This document shows positions 32,942-40,838 of a DNA stretch of 64,000 bases, piece after piece. The stretch comes from Mycolicibacterium sp. CH28 (GTDB lineage Bacteria > Actinomycetota > Actinomycetes > Mycobacteriales > Mycobacteriaceae), in contig NZ_SRLQ01000002.1 of assembly GCF_004745805.1 (NCBI RefSeq), positions 62,001 through 126,000 of the forward strand, in the 5' to 3' direction. Position 1 is the stretch's first letter; every line of letters begins with the position of its first letter. The notes below the pieces were generated by a model. That model was given only the letters and a program-made list of their open reading frames with translations. It did no database searches and was not told the DNA's origin. The translations under genes and the position numbers were made by a program.

Positions 32942-32992
32942 CACGGTCGATCAGCCCGGCTGAGCTAAGCCCCGTCGGGCTGGTCGACCGTG
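32942..32992. terminator. 17-bp stem terminator
   Basis: CACGGTCGATCAGCCCG (32942-32958) pairs with CGGGCTGGTCGACCGTG (32976-32992) with a single G-U wobble and a 17-nt loop. It lies after the SHOCT gene and just before the decayed region. Confidence 0.8.
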
Positions 32993-33006
32993 AGGTTGGG
33001 CCGTCT

Positions 33007-33401
33007 TCACCGCGGCGCGCTGCAGCTCAGCCGCATCAGTTCCGGCACCTCACTGGCCGTCGTTTGCAGATCCCCATGGGTGTGGACGATGTCGACGACG
33101 TGCATCTCGCCACCTGGTTTGAGGACGCGAAACGCCTCGGTCAAAGCAGGCGTGATCAGCGTAGGGCAGCTGCTGGGCACAGCCCTGTTCGAAGTGCAGC
33201 CCGGGTCGGCCAGCGGCCTTGCGGCGGTCCCGCTTCAGCGCGGGTGGATCGGGATCCAATGCGGTCACGTCGGCGGTCGGGGCGCCCATCACCCAAGTCA
33301 ACACGTAGCAGCCGATCGTGGCCGGCCGCCGGAACATAGTCGTGGTCGTTGCCCCGGCTGCCTACCACCGGGTCAGGACGATTTTTGGTCACGGGATTCA
33401 T
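33007..33401 (-). pseudogene. SAM methyltransferase remnant
   Basis: On the minus strand a methyltransferase can be pieced together across frames. An ATG at 33401 begins MNPVTKNRPDPVVGSRGND and reaches HDYVPAAGHDRLL. A second frame has DVTALDPDPPALKRDRRKA and LHFEQGCAQQLPYAD. A third has TEAFRVLKPGGEMHVVDIVH ending in SAPR and TGA at 33007-33009. The motif I region is missing, so both a deletion and frameshifts have occurred. It stood divergent from the AraC remnant to the right. Confidence 0.8.
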
Positions 33402-33572
33402 GGTGGATGCACTGACCAAACATGTCTCGTGCGATCTTCGGTAGTAGTGGGACTGTCTTTGGTCGATGGTTCCAACCCCACGGCTGGTACGCCATCGCGA
33501 TGGGCTGCCCGAGAAACCCCGGCACATCCACGGTTTCCCGACCATGACCTACCTACCGGACACCGGGAAGCG

Positions 33573-33788
33573 GGCTTGAGCCCCGGGTATCTCACCACCG
33601 TTGTCCACCGGCGCACCGGCCGCACCGTCGGCGAGTGGATCCTCGAGCGTCGGACGGCACAGGCTCGAATCCTGTTGCACAACACCGACCTCGGTATCAC
33701 TGAGGTCTCCCAACGAGTCGGAATCACCGACGCGGGTTACTTCAGCAGGGTGTTCCTTCGCGCCCATCGCATGTCCGCACGCCAGTAG
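33573..33788 (+). pseudogene. AraC-family regulator fragment (C-terminal HTH)
   Basis: The stretch GLSPGYLTTVVHRRTGRTVG, then ERRTAQARILLHNTDLGITE and RVGITDAGYFSRVFLRAHRM, is the end of the first and all of the second AraC helix-turn-helix. Nothing upstream in frame (33318-33572) resembles the ligand domain. No good start exists near the homology, so I call it a truncated gene. AraC regulators are often divergent from small methyltransferases, which matches the decayed neighbour. Confidence 0.75.
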
Positions 33789-33829
33789 CGCGGCCAGGAG
33801 ACGCCATAAGACTCTCAATAACGAGGGCG

Positions 33830-34036
33830 CTAGTGGACCGCCGATGCGGGTGTCGTGGTCACCGCCCCCGATACCTCTGCTGGCGGCGGTGGCGTAGGTG
33901 TCGGGAACTTCGACTCCTGCCCAGAATCAGCAGATGTGCGCTTGAATGTGGAGCCGCTAACGGCGGTGGTGCCGGCGAATATCGCGAGCAGCGCGATTGC
34001 CGCCGCCCCTATGGCGGCGGTGATTCGTTTTGTCAT
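33830..34036 (-). CDS. Small secreted Pro/Thr-rich peptide
   Basis: 68 residues: MTKR then a hydrophobic signal core (ITAAIGAAAIALLAIFAGTT), a short polar segment (FKRTSADSGQESK) and a Pro-rich tail (FPTPTPPPPAEVSG). An AAGGC lies about 8 nt upstream of ATG 34036. It could be a small exported protein or the surviving N-terminus of a longer dead gene, since it lies in a decayed area. Confidence 0.55.
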   Translation of the reverse strand: MTKRITAAIGAAAIALLAIFAGTTAVSGSTFKRTSADSGQESKFPTPTPPPPAEVSGAVTTTPASAVH

Positions 34037-34326
34037 ATCGAGCCTTGCCTTCTATCAACAACACACAGTCAGTAGGCACAACTTCGAACTACGCCAACAT
34101 ATTTCGACCTCAGGGGGTTCGAACCTGGCGCACAGGAGGTTGTGAGGGTGGGCCTCGAGGAGGCTGCGCACTCTACGACCAAGCCCGGAATCTCGGCGGC
34201 AGGAACAGTCCTGCCGAAGCACTGGCCTTGCAGCGACATCACAGGGATGCTCGCGCAGTCATGCCGCGGTCTCGGCACCTTCGACACCACGCGGCCGGCC
34301 CGTGGCGATGCTCGAGAAACGAGCGC
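34037..34326. other. Noncoding stretch with no assignable feature
   Basis: About 290 bp without a convincing gene. It contains a 10-bp palindrome GGTTCGAACC (34116-34125) that resembles a tRNA T-loop but has no cloverleaf around it, and a short plus-strand open frame of atypical composition. It is probably decayed sequence. Confidence 0.5.
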
Positions 34327-35316
34327 TCAGAAAAGCGCGAACTGCTGGCCCTGATCGACCGACGGAGCGAACTCCTCGATCCCAGTCCCGTTGGCCACCG
34401 CGCCGACGGAATCCATGAACTGCCGGTCGGAGACCACCGGCACCCCGAGCTCACGCGCCAGATAGCCCTTGCCCTGCTCCGGCGTCGGCTGATTGCAGAT
34501 GACCAGTGAGGTCTGCGGGTCCACGGCGTCGGCGTAGGCGAGCCCGGCGTGGATGATCCGCTCCACCAATTCCTCGTGGGTACGGTCCACCTCAGCAGAC
34601 AGCGCCACCCGCATGCCCTGTACCAGCGGCCCACCGCGCTGGTACGGCCCTGGGTTCAGGTAGGGGCAGGGCATCCGCGAGGCCAGCATCTTCAGCGGTC
34701 GCAGCTCGTCATGGGTCACCCGGCCGTTGGGCCAGCGGCGCCGAGTGGCCGGCCGGACCGGCAGCCACACGTCACGGTCGCGGGCCCGCTCCAGCGCCGG
34801 AGTGAGAACCCTGGACAGCACCAGCGCGTCGTCGAACGCGTCGTGGGCGCGAGTCTGGGGCACGCCCCAGTGCCGGGCGAGGGTCTCCAGCCGCAGGTTC
34901 TCCAGGCCGAGGTCCAGACGGCGCGCGAGCTCCACCGTGCACATGACCGTATCGATCGGTAGCGCCGTCTCGGCGATCTCGGCCTCGCTGGCAAGGAACG
35001 CGTAGTCAAAGGCCACGTTGTGGGCGACCAGTGTGCGCCCGTGCAGCAGGTCGACGACGTCAGGGGCGATCTCGGCAAAGGTGGGCTGGTCCTCCAGCAT
35101 CTCGGCGGTGAGGCCGTGGATGTGGGTGGGGCCCGGATCGACCCCGGGATTGAGCAGGCTGACCAGCGAGTGCTCGACGCGCCCCTGAGGGTCCAGCGCC
35201 AGGACGGCAAGGCTGATGACCCGGGCGTACCCAGGCCGGAATCCTGAGGTCTCGACATCGACCACGACCCAACCGTCGCCCGGCGCGGCGGCGGGTCGGC
35301 CCCAGGTGTGGTTCAC
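34327..35316 (-). CDS. DEDDh 3'-5' exonuclease with BRCT domain (DnaQ-like)
   Basis: A 329-residue protein matching M. tuberculosis Rv3711c in length and place. Exo I WVVVDVETSGFRPG, Exo II TLVAHNVAFDYAFL and Exo III HDAFDDALVLSRVL give the D-E-D-D-h set. The C-terminal third (GMRVALSAEVDRTHEELVE, TSLVICNQPTPEQGKGYLA) is a BRCT-like domain. It trims 3' ends in DNA repair or replication; in mycobacteria, proofreading is mainly by the DnaE1 PHP domain. GTG 35316 (VNHTWGRP) is the start; it is divergent from murT. Confidence 0.9.
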   Translation of the reverse strand: MNHTWGRPAAAPGDGWVVVDVETSGFRPGYARVISLAVLALDPQGRVEHSLVSLLNPGVDPGPTHIHGLTAEMLEDQPTFAEIAPDVVDLLHGRTLVAHNVAFDYAFLASEAEIAETALPIDTVMCTVELARRLDLGLENLRLETLARHWGVPQTRAHDAFDDALVLSRVLTPALERARDRDVWLPVRPATRRRWPNGRVTHDELRPLKMLASRMPCPYLNPGPYQRGGPLVQGMRVALSAEVDRTHEELVERIIHAGLAYADAVDPQTSLVICNQPTPEQGKGYLARELGVPVVSDRQFMDSVGAVANGTGIEEFAPSVDQGQQFALF

Positions 35317-35392
35317 ACAGTCAGAATGGCACGCCCCTCCGACAGCGCCCGGTACATCAGATCCGTGTCGGGCCGGGTCTGCGGCCTCCGCA

Positions 35393-35398
35393 TAAACT
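35393..35398 (+). promoter_or_regulatory. -10 element TAAACT of murT-gatD
   Basis: TAAACT lies 8 nt before ATG 35407, consistent with a leaderless or near-leaderless murT transcript. Confidence 0.5.
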
Positions 35399-35406
35399 GC
35401 ATTTCG

Positions 35407-36678
35407 ATGCCAAGGCCAACGATGACCACCCGAGGGCGTGCCGCGCTGGCCGCCGGCTCCGCCGCGCGCTGGGCCTCCCGGGTCACCGGCCGCGGGGCGG
35501 GCGCGATGATCGGCGGCCTGGTCGCGATGACCCTGGACAGGTCGATCCTGGGCCAGCTCGGCGCGGGCCGCCGCACCGTCGTCGTCACCGGCACCAACGG
35601 CAAGTCCACCACCACCCGGATGACCGCGGCTGCGCTGGCAACGCTGGGTCCGGTGGCCACCAACGCCGAGGGCGCCAACATGGACGCCGGGCTGATCGCG
35701 GCCCTGGCGGGCGCACCGGATGCCTCCCTGGCGGCCCTCGAGGTCGACGAGATGCACGTCCCGCACGTCTCCGATGCGGTCAACCCGGCCGTCATCGTGC
35801 TGCTGAACCTGTCGCGCGATCAGCTGGACCGGGTCGGTGAGATCAACCACATCGAGCGGACGCTACGTGCCGGGCTGGCCCGTCATCGCGACGCGATCAT
35901 CGTCGCCAACTGTGACGACGTGCTGATGACCTCGGCGGCCTATGACTGCCCCCGCGTGGTGTGGGTGGCCGCCGGCGGCGGCTGGGCCAACGACTCGGTG
36001 AGCTGCCCGCGCAGCGGCGAGGTGATCGTTCGCGACGGGGTGGACTGGTATTCCACCGGCACCGATCCCGATGTCGGGCCCGGAGGCCCGCCGGCCTTCA
36101 AGCGACCCAGCCCGCAGTGGTGGTTCGACGAGGTGAACTTGTATGGGCCGGACGGGCTGACCCTGCCGATGCGGCTCTCGTTGCCCGGCACCGTCAACCG
36201 GGGCAACGCCGCGCAGGCGGTGGCCGCGGCAGTGGCGCTCGGGGCAGACCCCGCGGCGGCGGTGGCCGCGGTATCGACGGTGGACGAGGTCGCCGGCCGC
36301 TACCGCACCGTGCCGGTCGGCGAGCACACCGTGCGAATTCTGTTGGCCAAGAACCCGGCCGGGTGGCAGGAGGCGCTGTCGATGGTCGACAAGTCCGCCG
36401 ACGGCGTGGTGATCGCCGTCAACGGCCAGGTGCCCGACGGTGAAGACCTGTCCTGGCTGTGGGATGTCAATTTCGAGCATTTCAGCGGTGTTCCGGTGGT
36501 CGCGGCCGGCGAGCGCGGGACGGACCTGGCCGTGCGGTTGGGTTATGCCGGCGTACCGCACACGTTGGTGCACAGCACTATTGAGGCGATCGCGTCATGC
36601 CCGAAGGGGCACGTCGAAGTGGTCGCCAACTACACGGCGTTCCTGCAGCTGACCCGGACACTGGAGCGTCATGGCTGA
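35407..36678 (+). CDS. murT: Lipid II isoglutaminyl synthase, MurT subunit
   Basis: A 423-residue Mur-ligase-like ATPase that, with GatD, amidates the D-Glu of lipid II to D-iso-glutamine. TVVVTGTNGKSTTTRMTA is the P-loop; LEVDEMHVPHVSDAVNP and VLLNLSRDQLDRVGEINH are Mur-family motifs; a C-terminal DUF1727 domain ends in VVANYTAFLQL. Only two Cys (YDCPRVV, VSCPRSGEV) remain of the four-Cys zinc ribbon found in Firmicute MurT. ATG 35407 is used because of the -10 box; ATG 35422 is an alternative. It overlaps gatD by 8 nt. Confidence 0.94.
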   Translation: MPRPTMTTRGRAALAAGSAARWASRVTGRGAGAMIGGLVAMTLDRSILGQLGAGRRTVVVTGTNGKSTTTRMTAAALATLGPVATNAEGANMDAGLIAALAGAPDASLAALEVDEMHVPHVSDAVNPAVIVLLNLSRDQLDRVGEINHIERTLRAGLARHRDAIIVANCDDVLMTSAAYDCPRVVWVAAGGGWANDSVSCPRSGEVIVRDGVDWYSTGTDPDVGPGGPPAFKRPSPQWWFDEVNLYGPDGLTLPMRLSLPGTVNRGNAAQAVAAAVALGADPAAAVAAVSTVDEVAGRYRTVPVGEHTVRILLAKNPAGWQEALSMVDKSADGVVIAVNGQVPDGEDLSWLWDVNFEHFSGVPVVAAGERGTDLAVRLGYAGVPHTLVHSTIEAIASCPKGHVEVVANYTAFLQLTRTLERHG

Positions 36679-37387
36679 TTCCACGGTTCAGATCGGCCTG
36701 GTGCTGCCCGACGTGATGGGCACCTACGGCGACGGCGGCAATGCCGTGGTGTTGCGACAGCGGTTGCGGCTGCGGGGAATTCCCGCCGATATCGTCGAGA
36801 TCACGCTGGCTGATCCGGTGCCGGACTCGCTGGATTTGTACACCCTCGGCGGCGCCGAGGACTATGCGCAGCGGCTGGCCACCAAGCATCTGCTGACCCA
36901 TCAGGGGTTGCAGCGCGCCGCGGGGCGCGGCGCACCGGTGCTGGCGATCTGCGCGGCGATCCAGGTGCTCGGCCACTGGTATGAAACCTCGGCCGGTGAG
37001 CGGGTCGAGGGTGTCGGCATGCTCGACGTGACGACCTCCCCGCAGGACAGGCGCACGATCGGCGAGGTGGTGTCCAATCCACTGGTCGAAGGCTTGTCGC
37101 TGCCGTTAACTGGTTTTGAAAACCACCGCGGTGGAACAGTTTTGGGGCCGGAAGCCAAGCCACTGGCCGCAGTCGTCAAGGGTGCGGGAAACCGCGACGG
37201 TGACGGGTACGACGGTGCGGTGCAGGGCAGCGTGATCGCGACGTATTTGCACGGTCCGTGCCTGGCCCGCAATCCCGAGCTGGCCGATCTGTTGTTGTCG
37301 CGGGTCGTCGGCCCCCTGCAGCCGCTGGACCTGCCCGAGGTCGAACAGTTGCGCCGCGAGCGGCTGGCCGCACCCCGCCGCGCGTAG
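36671..37387 (+). CDS. gatD: Lipid II isoglutaminyl synthase, glutaminase subunit GatD
   Basis: A 238-residue class-I glutamine amidotransferase of the CobB/CobQ-like type supplying ammonia to MurT. The nucleophile Cys is in APVLAICAAIQVLG, the substrate segment is GFENHRGGTVLGP and the catalytic His is in VIATYLHGPCLARNP. It overlaps murT by 8 nt, as expected for an obligate complex. Confidence 0.94.
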   Translation: MADSTVQIGLVLPDVMGTYGDGGNAVVLRQRLRLRGIPADIVEITLADPVPDSLDLYTLGGAEDYAQRLATKHLLTHQGLQRAAGRGAPVLAICAAIQVLGHWYETSAGERVEGVGMLDVTTSPQDRRTIGEVVSNPLVEGLSLPLTGFENHRGGTVLGPEAKPLAAVVKGAGNRDGDGYDGAVQGSVIATYLHGPCLARNPELADLLLSRVVGPLQPLDLPEVEQLRRERLAAPRRA

Positions 37388-37420
37388 GCCTTGCTTCTGC
37401 GCCGAAGTTGAACTCCTTTG

Positions 37421-37482
37421 CGCCCAAACCGACGTTACGCAGCGAAAGTGCGAGTAGATCGCGCCATTTCGTCGATCTCGGC
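37421..37482 (+). repeat. 62-bp inverted repeat, left copy
   Basis: It starts CGCCCAAACCGAC and ends CCATTTCGTCGATCTCGGC. It matches the reverse complement of 38349-38410 at 51 of 62 positions, with 13 identical bases at the outer end and 32 of the inner 34 identical. It overlaps the last 15 codons and stop of the DUF559 gene. Confidence 0.85.
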
Positions 37483-38316
37483 ACCTCCCCGGCGAAGATA
37501 TGCCTCCTTCGCCCGCCACAGCACCTCAACGGGCCTGTCCTCGGCGATAACCCTGATCACCTCCCAACCGTGGCGTTCCACCGCCGGTAGGCGCCTGAGA
37601 TCTCTGACGTACTGGCGTCGATCGCTGCGGTGTTGGTCGCCGTCGTACTCGAAGGCAAGCTTGATATCGCGGTAGCCCATATCCAGGTAGGCGATCGGTA
37701 CCCCCGCTTCCAGGACCGGGATCTGGGTCTCAGGTGCGGGAAGTCCGCCGTCGATGAGCAACAGCCGCAGCCAGCTCTCCTTCGGGGATTGGGCGCCGGC
37801 GTCGACCAGTGGCAGGAGGTCACGCAATTGACGCACACCTCTGACCGGCCCGTACCGTCGCATCAGGAGTTCCACCGCTCCAGCAGTGAATGGTGCGGCG
37901 CGCATCAGTGCGTCCAGTCGCGCCAACCCCGCCACGCGTTTGGAGTACCGGCCGATGTCGAAGGCGGTACGGGACGGCGTTGTCACCGGCAGGCCCGCGG
38001 CATTCACAATTTCGTCGTCGCAGTGGCGATCCATTCGGACAATCAATCCGGCCTGCCGACGTCGTTCGTCGACGAGCACTTCAATCGGTGCATCATCGTT
38101 GACCCACAGGGCCCCGTGCAGGGCCGACGCGGCAACACCTGCGATGACACCCGTCCTGTTGGTGGTCAGCCACGCACCGAGCGCACGATCGCTCAACGAC
38201 GGCGTGGCATTCATGGGCATGTAGACGCCTCGAAACAACGGGCGATACCAACGGCGCAGATCATGGCGGGATAGGCCGTCGCCCAGCGCTTCCCGACCGA
38301 GAAATATTTCAGTCAC
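37435..38316 (-). CDS. AbiEi-like / DUF559 (Vsr-type nuclease fold) protein
   Basis: A 293-residue two-part protein of a family that is abundant in mycobacteria. The N-terminal winged-helix region (SRHDLRRWYRPLFRGVYMPM) and following segment (TGVIAGVAASALHGALWV, PVTTPSRTAFDIGR) resemble AbiEi-type antitoxins. The C-terminal DUF559 region (YLDMGYRDIKLAFEYDGDQH, WEVIRVIAEDRP) is a PD-(D/E)xK/Vsr-like nuclease fold. No AbiEii toxin lies next to it. Start GTG 38316. The gene is enclosed by 62-bp inverted repeats, one of which encodes its C-terminus (IDEMARSTRTFAA). Confidence 0.85.
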   Translation of the reverse strand: MTEIFLGREALGDGLSRHDLRRWYRPLFRGVYMPMNATPSLSDRALGAWLTTNRTGVIAGVAASALHGALWVNDDAPIEVLVDERRRQAGLIVRMDRHCDDEIVNAAGLPVTTPSRTAFDIGRYSKRVAGLARLDALMRAAPFTAGAVELLMRRYGPVRGVRQLRDLLPLVDAGAQSPKESWLRLLLIDGGLPAPETQIPVLEAGVPIAYLDMGYRDIKLAFEYDGDQHRSDRRQYVRDLRRLPAVERHGWEVIRVIAEDRPVEVLWRAKEAYLRRGGAEIDEMARSTRTFAA

Positions 38317-38348
38317 ATCGGCATCGTCGCTGTGGGGTCCGACAGTTC

Positions 38349-38410
38349 GCCGAGATCGACGAAATGGTGCGATCTACTCGTACTATTGCGCCCGTTTGTC
38401 GGTTTGGGCG
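38349..38410 (-). repeat. 62-bp inverted repeat, right copy
   Basis: The inverted partner of 37421-37482, 33 bp upstream of the DUF559 start. Together the pair bounds a 990-bp unit (37421-38410) containing only that gene. This copy lies where the promoter should be. Confidence 0.85.
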
Positions 38411-38423
38411 TCAGTTAGACCCG

Positions 38424-39035
38424 TCAGACCATCTGGCGGCGGCCGGAAAGAGCTCGGCCCAGCGTCAGCTCGTCGGCGAACTCCAGGTCACCACCCATCG
38501 GCAGCCCCGAGGCGATCCGGGAGACCACCAGCCCGGGAATGTCGCGCAGGATCCGCACCAGGTAGGTGGCAGTGGCCTCACCCTCGGTGTTCGGATCGGT
38601 GGCGATGATCACCTCGGTGATGTCCACCCCGTCGACCCGCTCGCCAATCCGGTTGAGCAGCTGGCGGATTCGCAGCTGATCGGGCCCGATCCCGGACAGC
38701 GGATCCAGCGCCCCGCCCAGCACGTGGTAGCGCCCGCGGAACTCGCGAGTGCGTTCGACGGCCTGCACGTCCTTGGGCTCCTCGACCACACAGACCTGTG
38801 TGCCGTCGCGGCGCGCGTCGCTACAGATCCGGCAGCGCTCGTTATCGGAGACGTTGCCGCAGACCTCGCAGAACTGCACCCCGTCGCGGACCCTGCCCAA
38901 CACCGCGGTCAGCCGGTCGATATCCGGCGGCTCCACGGACAGCAGATGGAACGCGATGCGCTGCGCGCTCTTAGGACCGATACCCGGCAGCTTGCCGAGC
39001 TCATCGATCAGATCCTGGACAGGACCCTCAAACAT
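38424..39035 (-). CDS. recR: Recombination mediator RecR
   Basis: A 203-residue RecR: helix-hairpin-helix [20 protein letters not shown], zinc finger [19 protein letters not shown], Toprim domain [19 protein letters not shown] to [17 protein letters not shown]. It loads RecA at gaps with RecF/RecO. It lies 15 bp downstream of the ybaB-like gene. Confidence 0.97.
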   Translation of the reverse strand: MFEGPVQDLIDELGKLPGIGPKSAQRIAFHLLSVEPPDIDRLTAVLGRVRDGVQFCEVCGNVSDNERCRICSDARRDGTQVCVVEEPKDVQAVERTREFRGRYHVLGGALDPLSGIGPDQLRIRQLLNRIGERVDGVDITEVIIATDPNTEGEATATYLVRILRDIPGLVVSRIASGLPMGGDLEFADELTLGRALSGRRQMV

Positions 39036-39050
39036 GGCGGTACAAAGAAG

Positions 39051-39437
39051 TCAGGCCTCCGGCAGACCCGGTGCCCCGGCTTGGCTAGCCAGCGGGCCGA
39101 GGTGCGTCTGCGCCAGGATCGCGAACTGCCGGGCGGCGTCCGCGATGGCACCGACGATCAGGTCCTGCAATGTCTCCACGTCATCGGGGTCGACGACCTT
39201 CGGGTCGATCCGGACCCCGGCCACTTCCCCGCTGCCCTTCATGGTCACCTGCACCAGGCCGCCACCGGCCTGCCCGTGCACCTCGGAGGCGGCCAGCGCC
39301 GCCTGGGCCTCCATCAGCTTCTGCTGCATTTCCTGCGCCTGGGCCAGCGCGGCCTGCAGGCCCGGCATCAGCTGGTCACGCATCTCTTCCGCCCGCTCGC
39401 GGAAGGCCTCCAGGTTGGGTACCTCACCGGGTTGCAT
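39051..39437 (-). CDS. YbaB/EbfC nucleoid-associated protein
   Basis: 128 residues; a long amphipathic helix ([20 protein letters not shown]) and a beta-strand core [35 protein letters not shown] typical of YbaB DNA-binding dimers. The N-terminus is extended and the tail Ala/Pro-rich. It is coupled with recR as in most bacteria. Confidence 0.92.
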   Translation of the reverse strand: MQPGEVPNLEAFRERAEEMRDQLMPGLQAALAQAQEMQQKLMEAQAALAASEVHGQAGGGLVQVTMKGSGEVAGVRIDPKVVDPDDVETLQDLIVGAIADAARQFAILAQTHLGPLASQAGAPGLPEA

Positions 39438-39526
39438 GACAGTCTCCTTGCGTCTTGGTCTCGACTTGGTTTCGCCTGCAAATTTGGGCGGTCAGTGCCT
39501 TCAAGCCTAGACGGCGAAGAGTTACG

Positions 39527-40300
39527 GTGACGCGCGTGCTTACGTCCGTCCCCACGCGTGTCGTGGCCACAGCTTGCGCCGGCGTACTGCTCGTCGCGTC
39601 CATCCTGATCACACCGGTCGCCCACGCCGCTCCGGCCAGCATCGCCGGGATGATCGTGTTCCTCGATCCCGGCCACAACGGTGCCAACGACGCGTCCATG
39701 ACCAAGCAGGTGCCCACCGGCCGTGGTGGCACCAAGGACTGCCAGACGTCGGGAACCGCCACCAACGACGGTTTCCCCGAACACACGTTCAACTGGGACA
39801 CCGTCCTGCTGGTCCGTCAGATGCTGACCCAACTCGGGGTGCGCACCGCCATGTCCCGCGGTAACGACAACCAGGTCGCCGCGTGCGTCGATGAGCGCGC
39901 GGCTATGGCCAACTCCCTGCAGCCCAACGCGATCGTGTCCATCCACGCCGACGGCGGCCCGGCGACCGGCCGCGGCTTCCACGTCAACTACTCCAGCCCG
40001 CCGCTGAACCAAGCCCAGGCCGGCCCCGCGGTTCAGCTGGCCCGGGTCATGCGCGACCAACTGGTGGCCTCCGGCATTCCGGCCGCCAACTACATCGGAT
40101 CCGAAGGCCTCTACGGTCGAGCCGACCTGGCCGGCCTCAACCTGGCGGAGTATCCAGCAGTGCTGGTCGAGCTGGGCAACATGAAGAACCCGGCGGACTC
40201 GGCGCTGATGGAAAGCCCGGAAGGCCGGCAGAAATACGCCGCCGCCGTGGTCCAGGGCATCGCGGCGTTCCTGGCCACCCAGCCGCCCCGGACCAGCTAG
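39527..40300 (+). CDS. Zinc N-acetylmuramoyl-L-alanine amidase (Ami1, Rv3717 type)
   Basis: A 257-residue secreted Amidase_3. Signal peptide ATACAGVLLVASILITPVAHA precedes MIVFLDPGHNGAND. Zinc ligands are likely the His of DPGHNG, the Glu of FPEHTFNWD and the His of IVSIHADGG; the catalytic Glu is in AVLVELGNMKNP. DCQTSG and AACVDER Cys can form the disulfide described for the M. tuberculosis enzyme. It trims peptide stems from peptidoglycan. Start GTG 39527. Confidence 0.92.
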   Translation: MTRVLTSVPTRVVATACAGVLLVASILITPVAHAAPASIAGMIVFLDPGHNGANDASMTKQVPTGRGGTKDCQTSGTATNDGFPEHTFNWDTVLLVRQMLTQLGVRTAMSRGNDNQVAACVDERAAMANSLQPNAIVSIHADGGPATGRGFHVNYSSPPLNQAQAGPAVQLARVMRDQLVASGIPAANYIGSEGLYGRADLAGLNLAEYPAVLVELGNMKNPADSALMESPEGRQKYAAAVVQGIAAFLATQPPRTS

Positions 40301-40307
40301 GGACCAG

Positions 40308-40748
40308 TTAGCGGGTCTCGACGGCTTTCTTGAGGTTGGCCAGCACTTCGTCCTGAATCCGGCGCAGGCCCAGCGGCGCGAAGGTCTTCTCGAAGAAGCC
40401 CCCGATGCCGCCCGCACCGTTCCAGGTGGTCTTGAGGGTGACGCTGGAGCCCGGGCCGGCCGGCGCGACGGTCCAGTTGATCACCATCGAGGAGTTCGCA
40501 TCCTTTTCGATGACGGTGTGCCCGGCAAGGTCGACGGTGACCTGCACCTCCCGCACCCGCGATTTGGTGGCCTGAAGCTTCCACTTGGCGACCGTGCCCT
40601 GCCCCTGGCCGCCCTGCAGCACCTGATATTCGCTGTACTGCGGCGAGAGGATCTTGGGACGCACGCCCTGGTAGTCGGCAACCGCGTCGAGCACGGTCGC
40701 CGGTTCGGCGTCGATCAGGATCGTGCTGGCCGCGCTGACCTGTCCCAT
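40308..40748 (-). CDS. SRPBCC/polyketide-cyclase-like lipid-binding protein
   Basis: 146 residues of the START-like fold (Rv3718c type): ASTILIDAEPATVLDAVADY, VTVDLAGHTVIEKDANSSMV, a glycine loop WNGAGGIGGFFEKTFAPLGL and a C-terminal helix RIQDEVLANLKKAVE. Members bind hydrophobic ligands; none is assigned. A GAGGAGT lies about 11 nt upstream of ATG 40748. It converges with the amidase gene. Confidence 0.88.
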   Translation of the reverse strand: MGQVSAASTILIDAEPATVLDAVADYQGVRPKILSPQYSEYQVLQGGQGQGTVAKWKLQATKSRVREVQVTVDLAGHTVIEKDANSSMVINWTVAPAGPGSSVTLKTTWNGAGGIGGFFEKTFAPLGLRRIQDEVLANLKKAVETR

Positions 40749-40826
40749 CAGGTAATACTCCTCGGGTGGCGGTGAATTCCGGTGTGACCCACCAGCCGTG
40801 CGGTCGCATCGGCCGGGGCTGCGGAC

Positions 40827-40832
40827 TAGCGT
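40827..40832 (+). promoter_or_regulatory. -10 element TAGCGT of FAD oxidoreductase/methyltransferase pair
   Basis: TAGCGT ends 6 nt before GTG 40839, giving a leaderless start for the two-gene unit. Confidence 0.45.
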
Positions 40833-40838
40833 AGTCGT

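Noticed and set aside
33318-33572. Full-length AraC gene starting at 33318
   Set aside because: The upstream codons show no ligand-binding domain and run antisense through the methyltransferase remnant.
34116-34125. GGTTCGAACC resembling a tRNA T-loop
   Set aside because: No acceptor, D- or anticodon stem can be paired around it; it is only a short palindrome.
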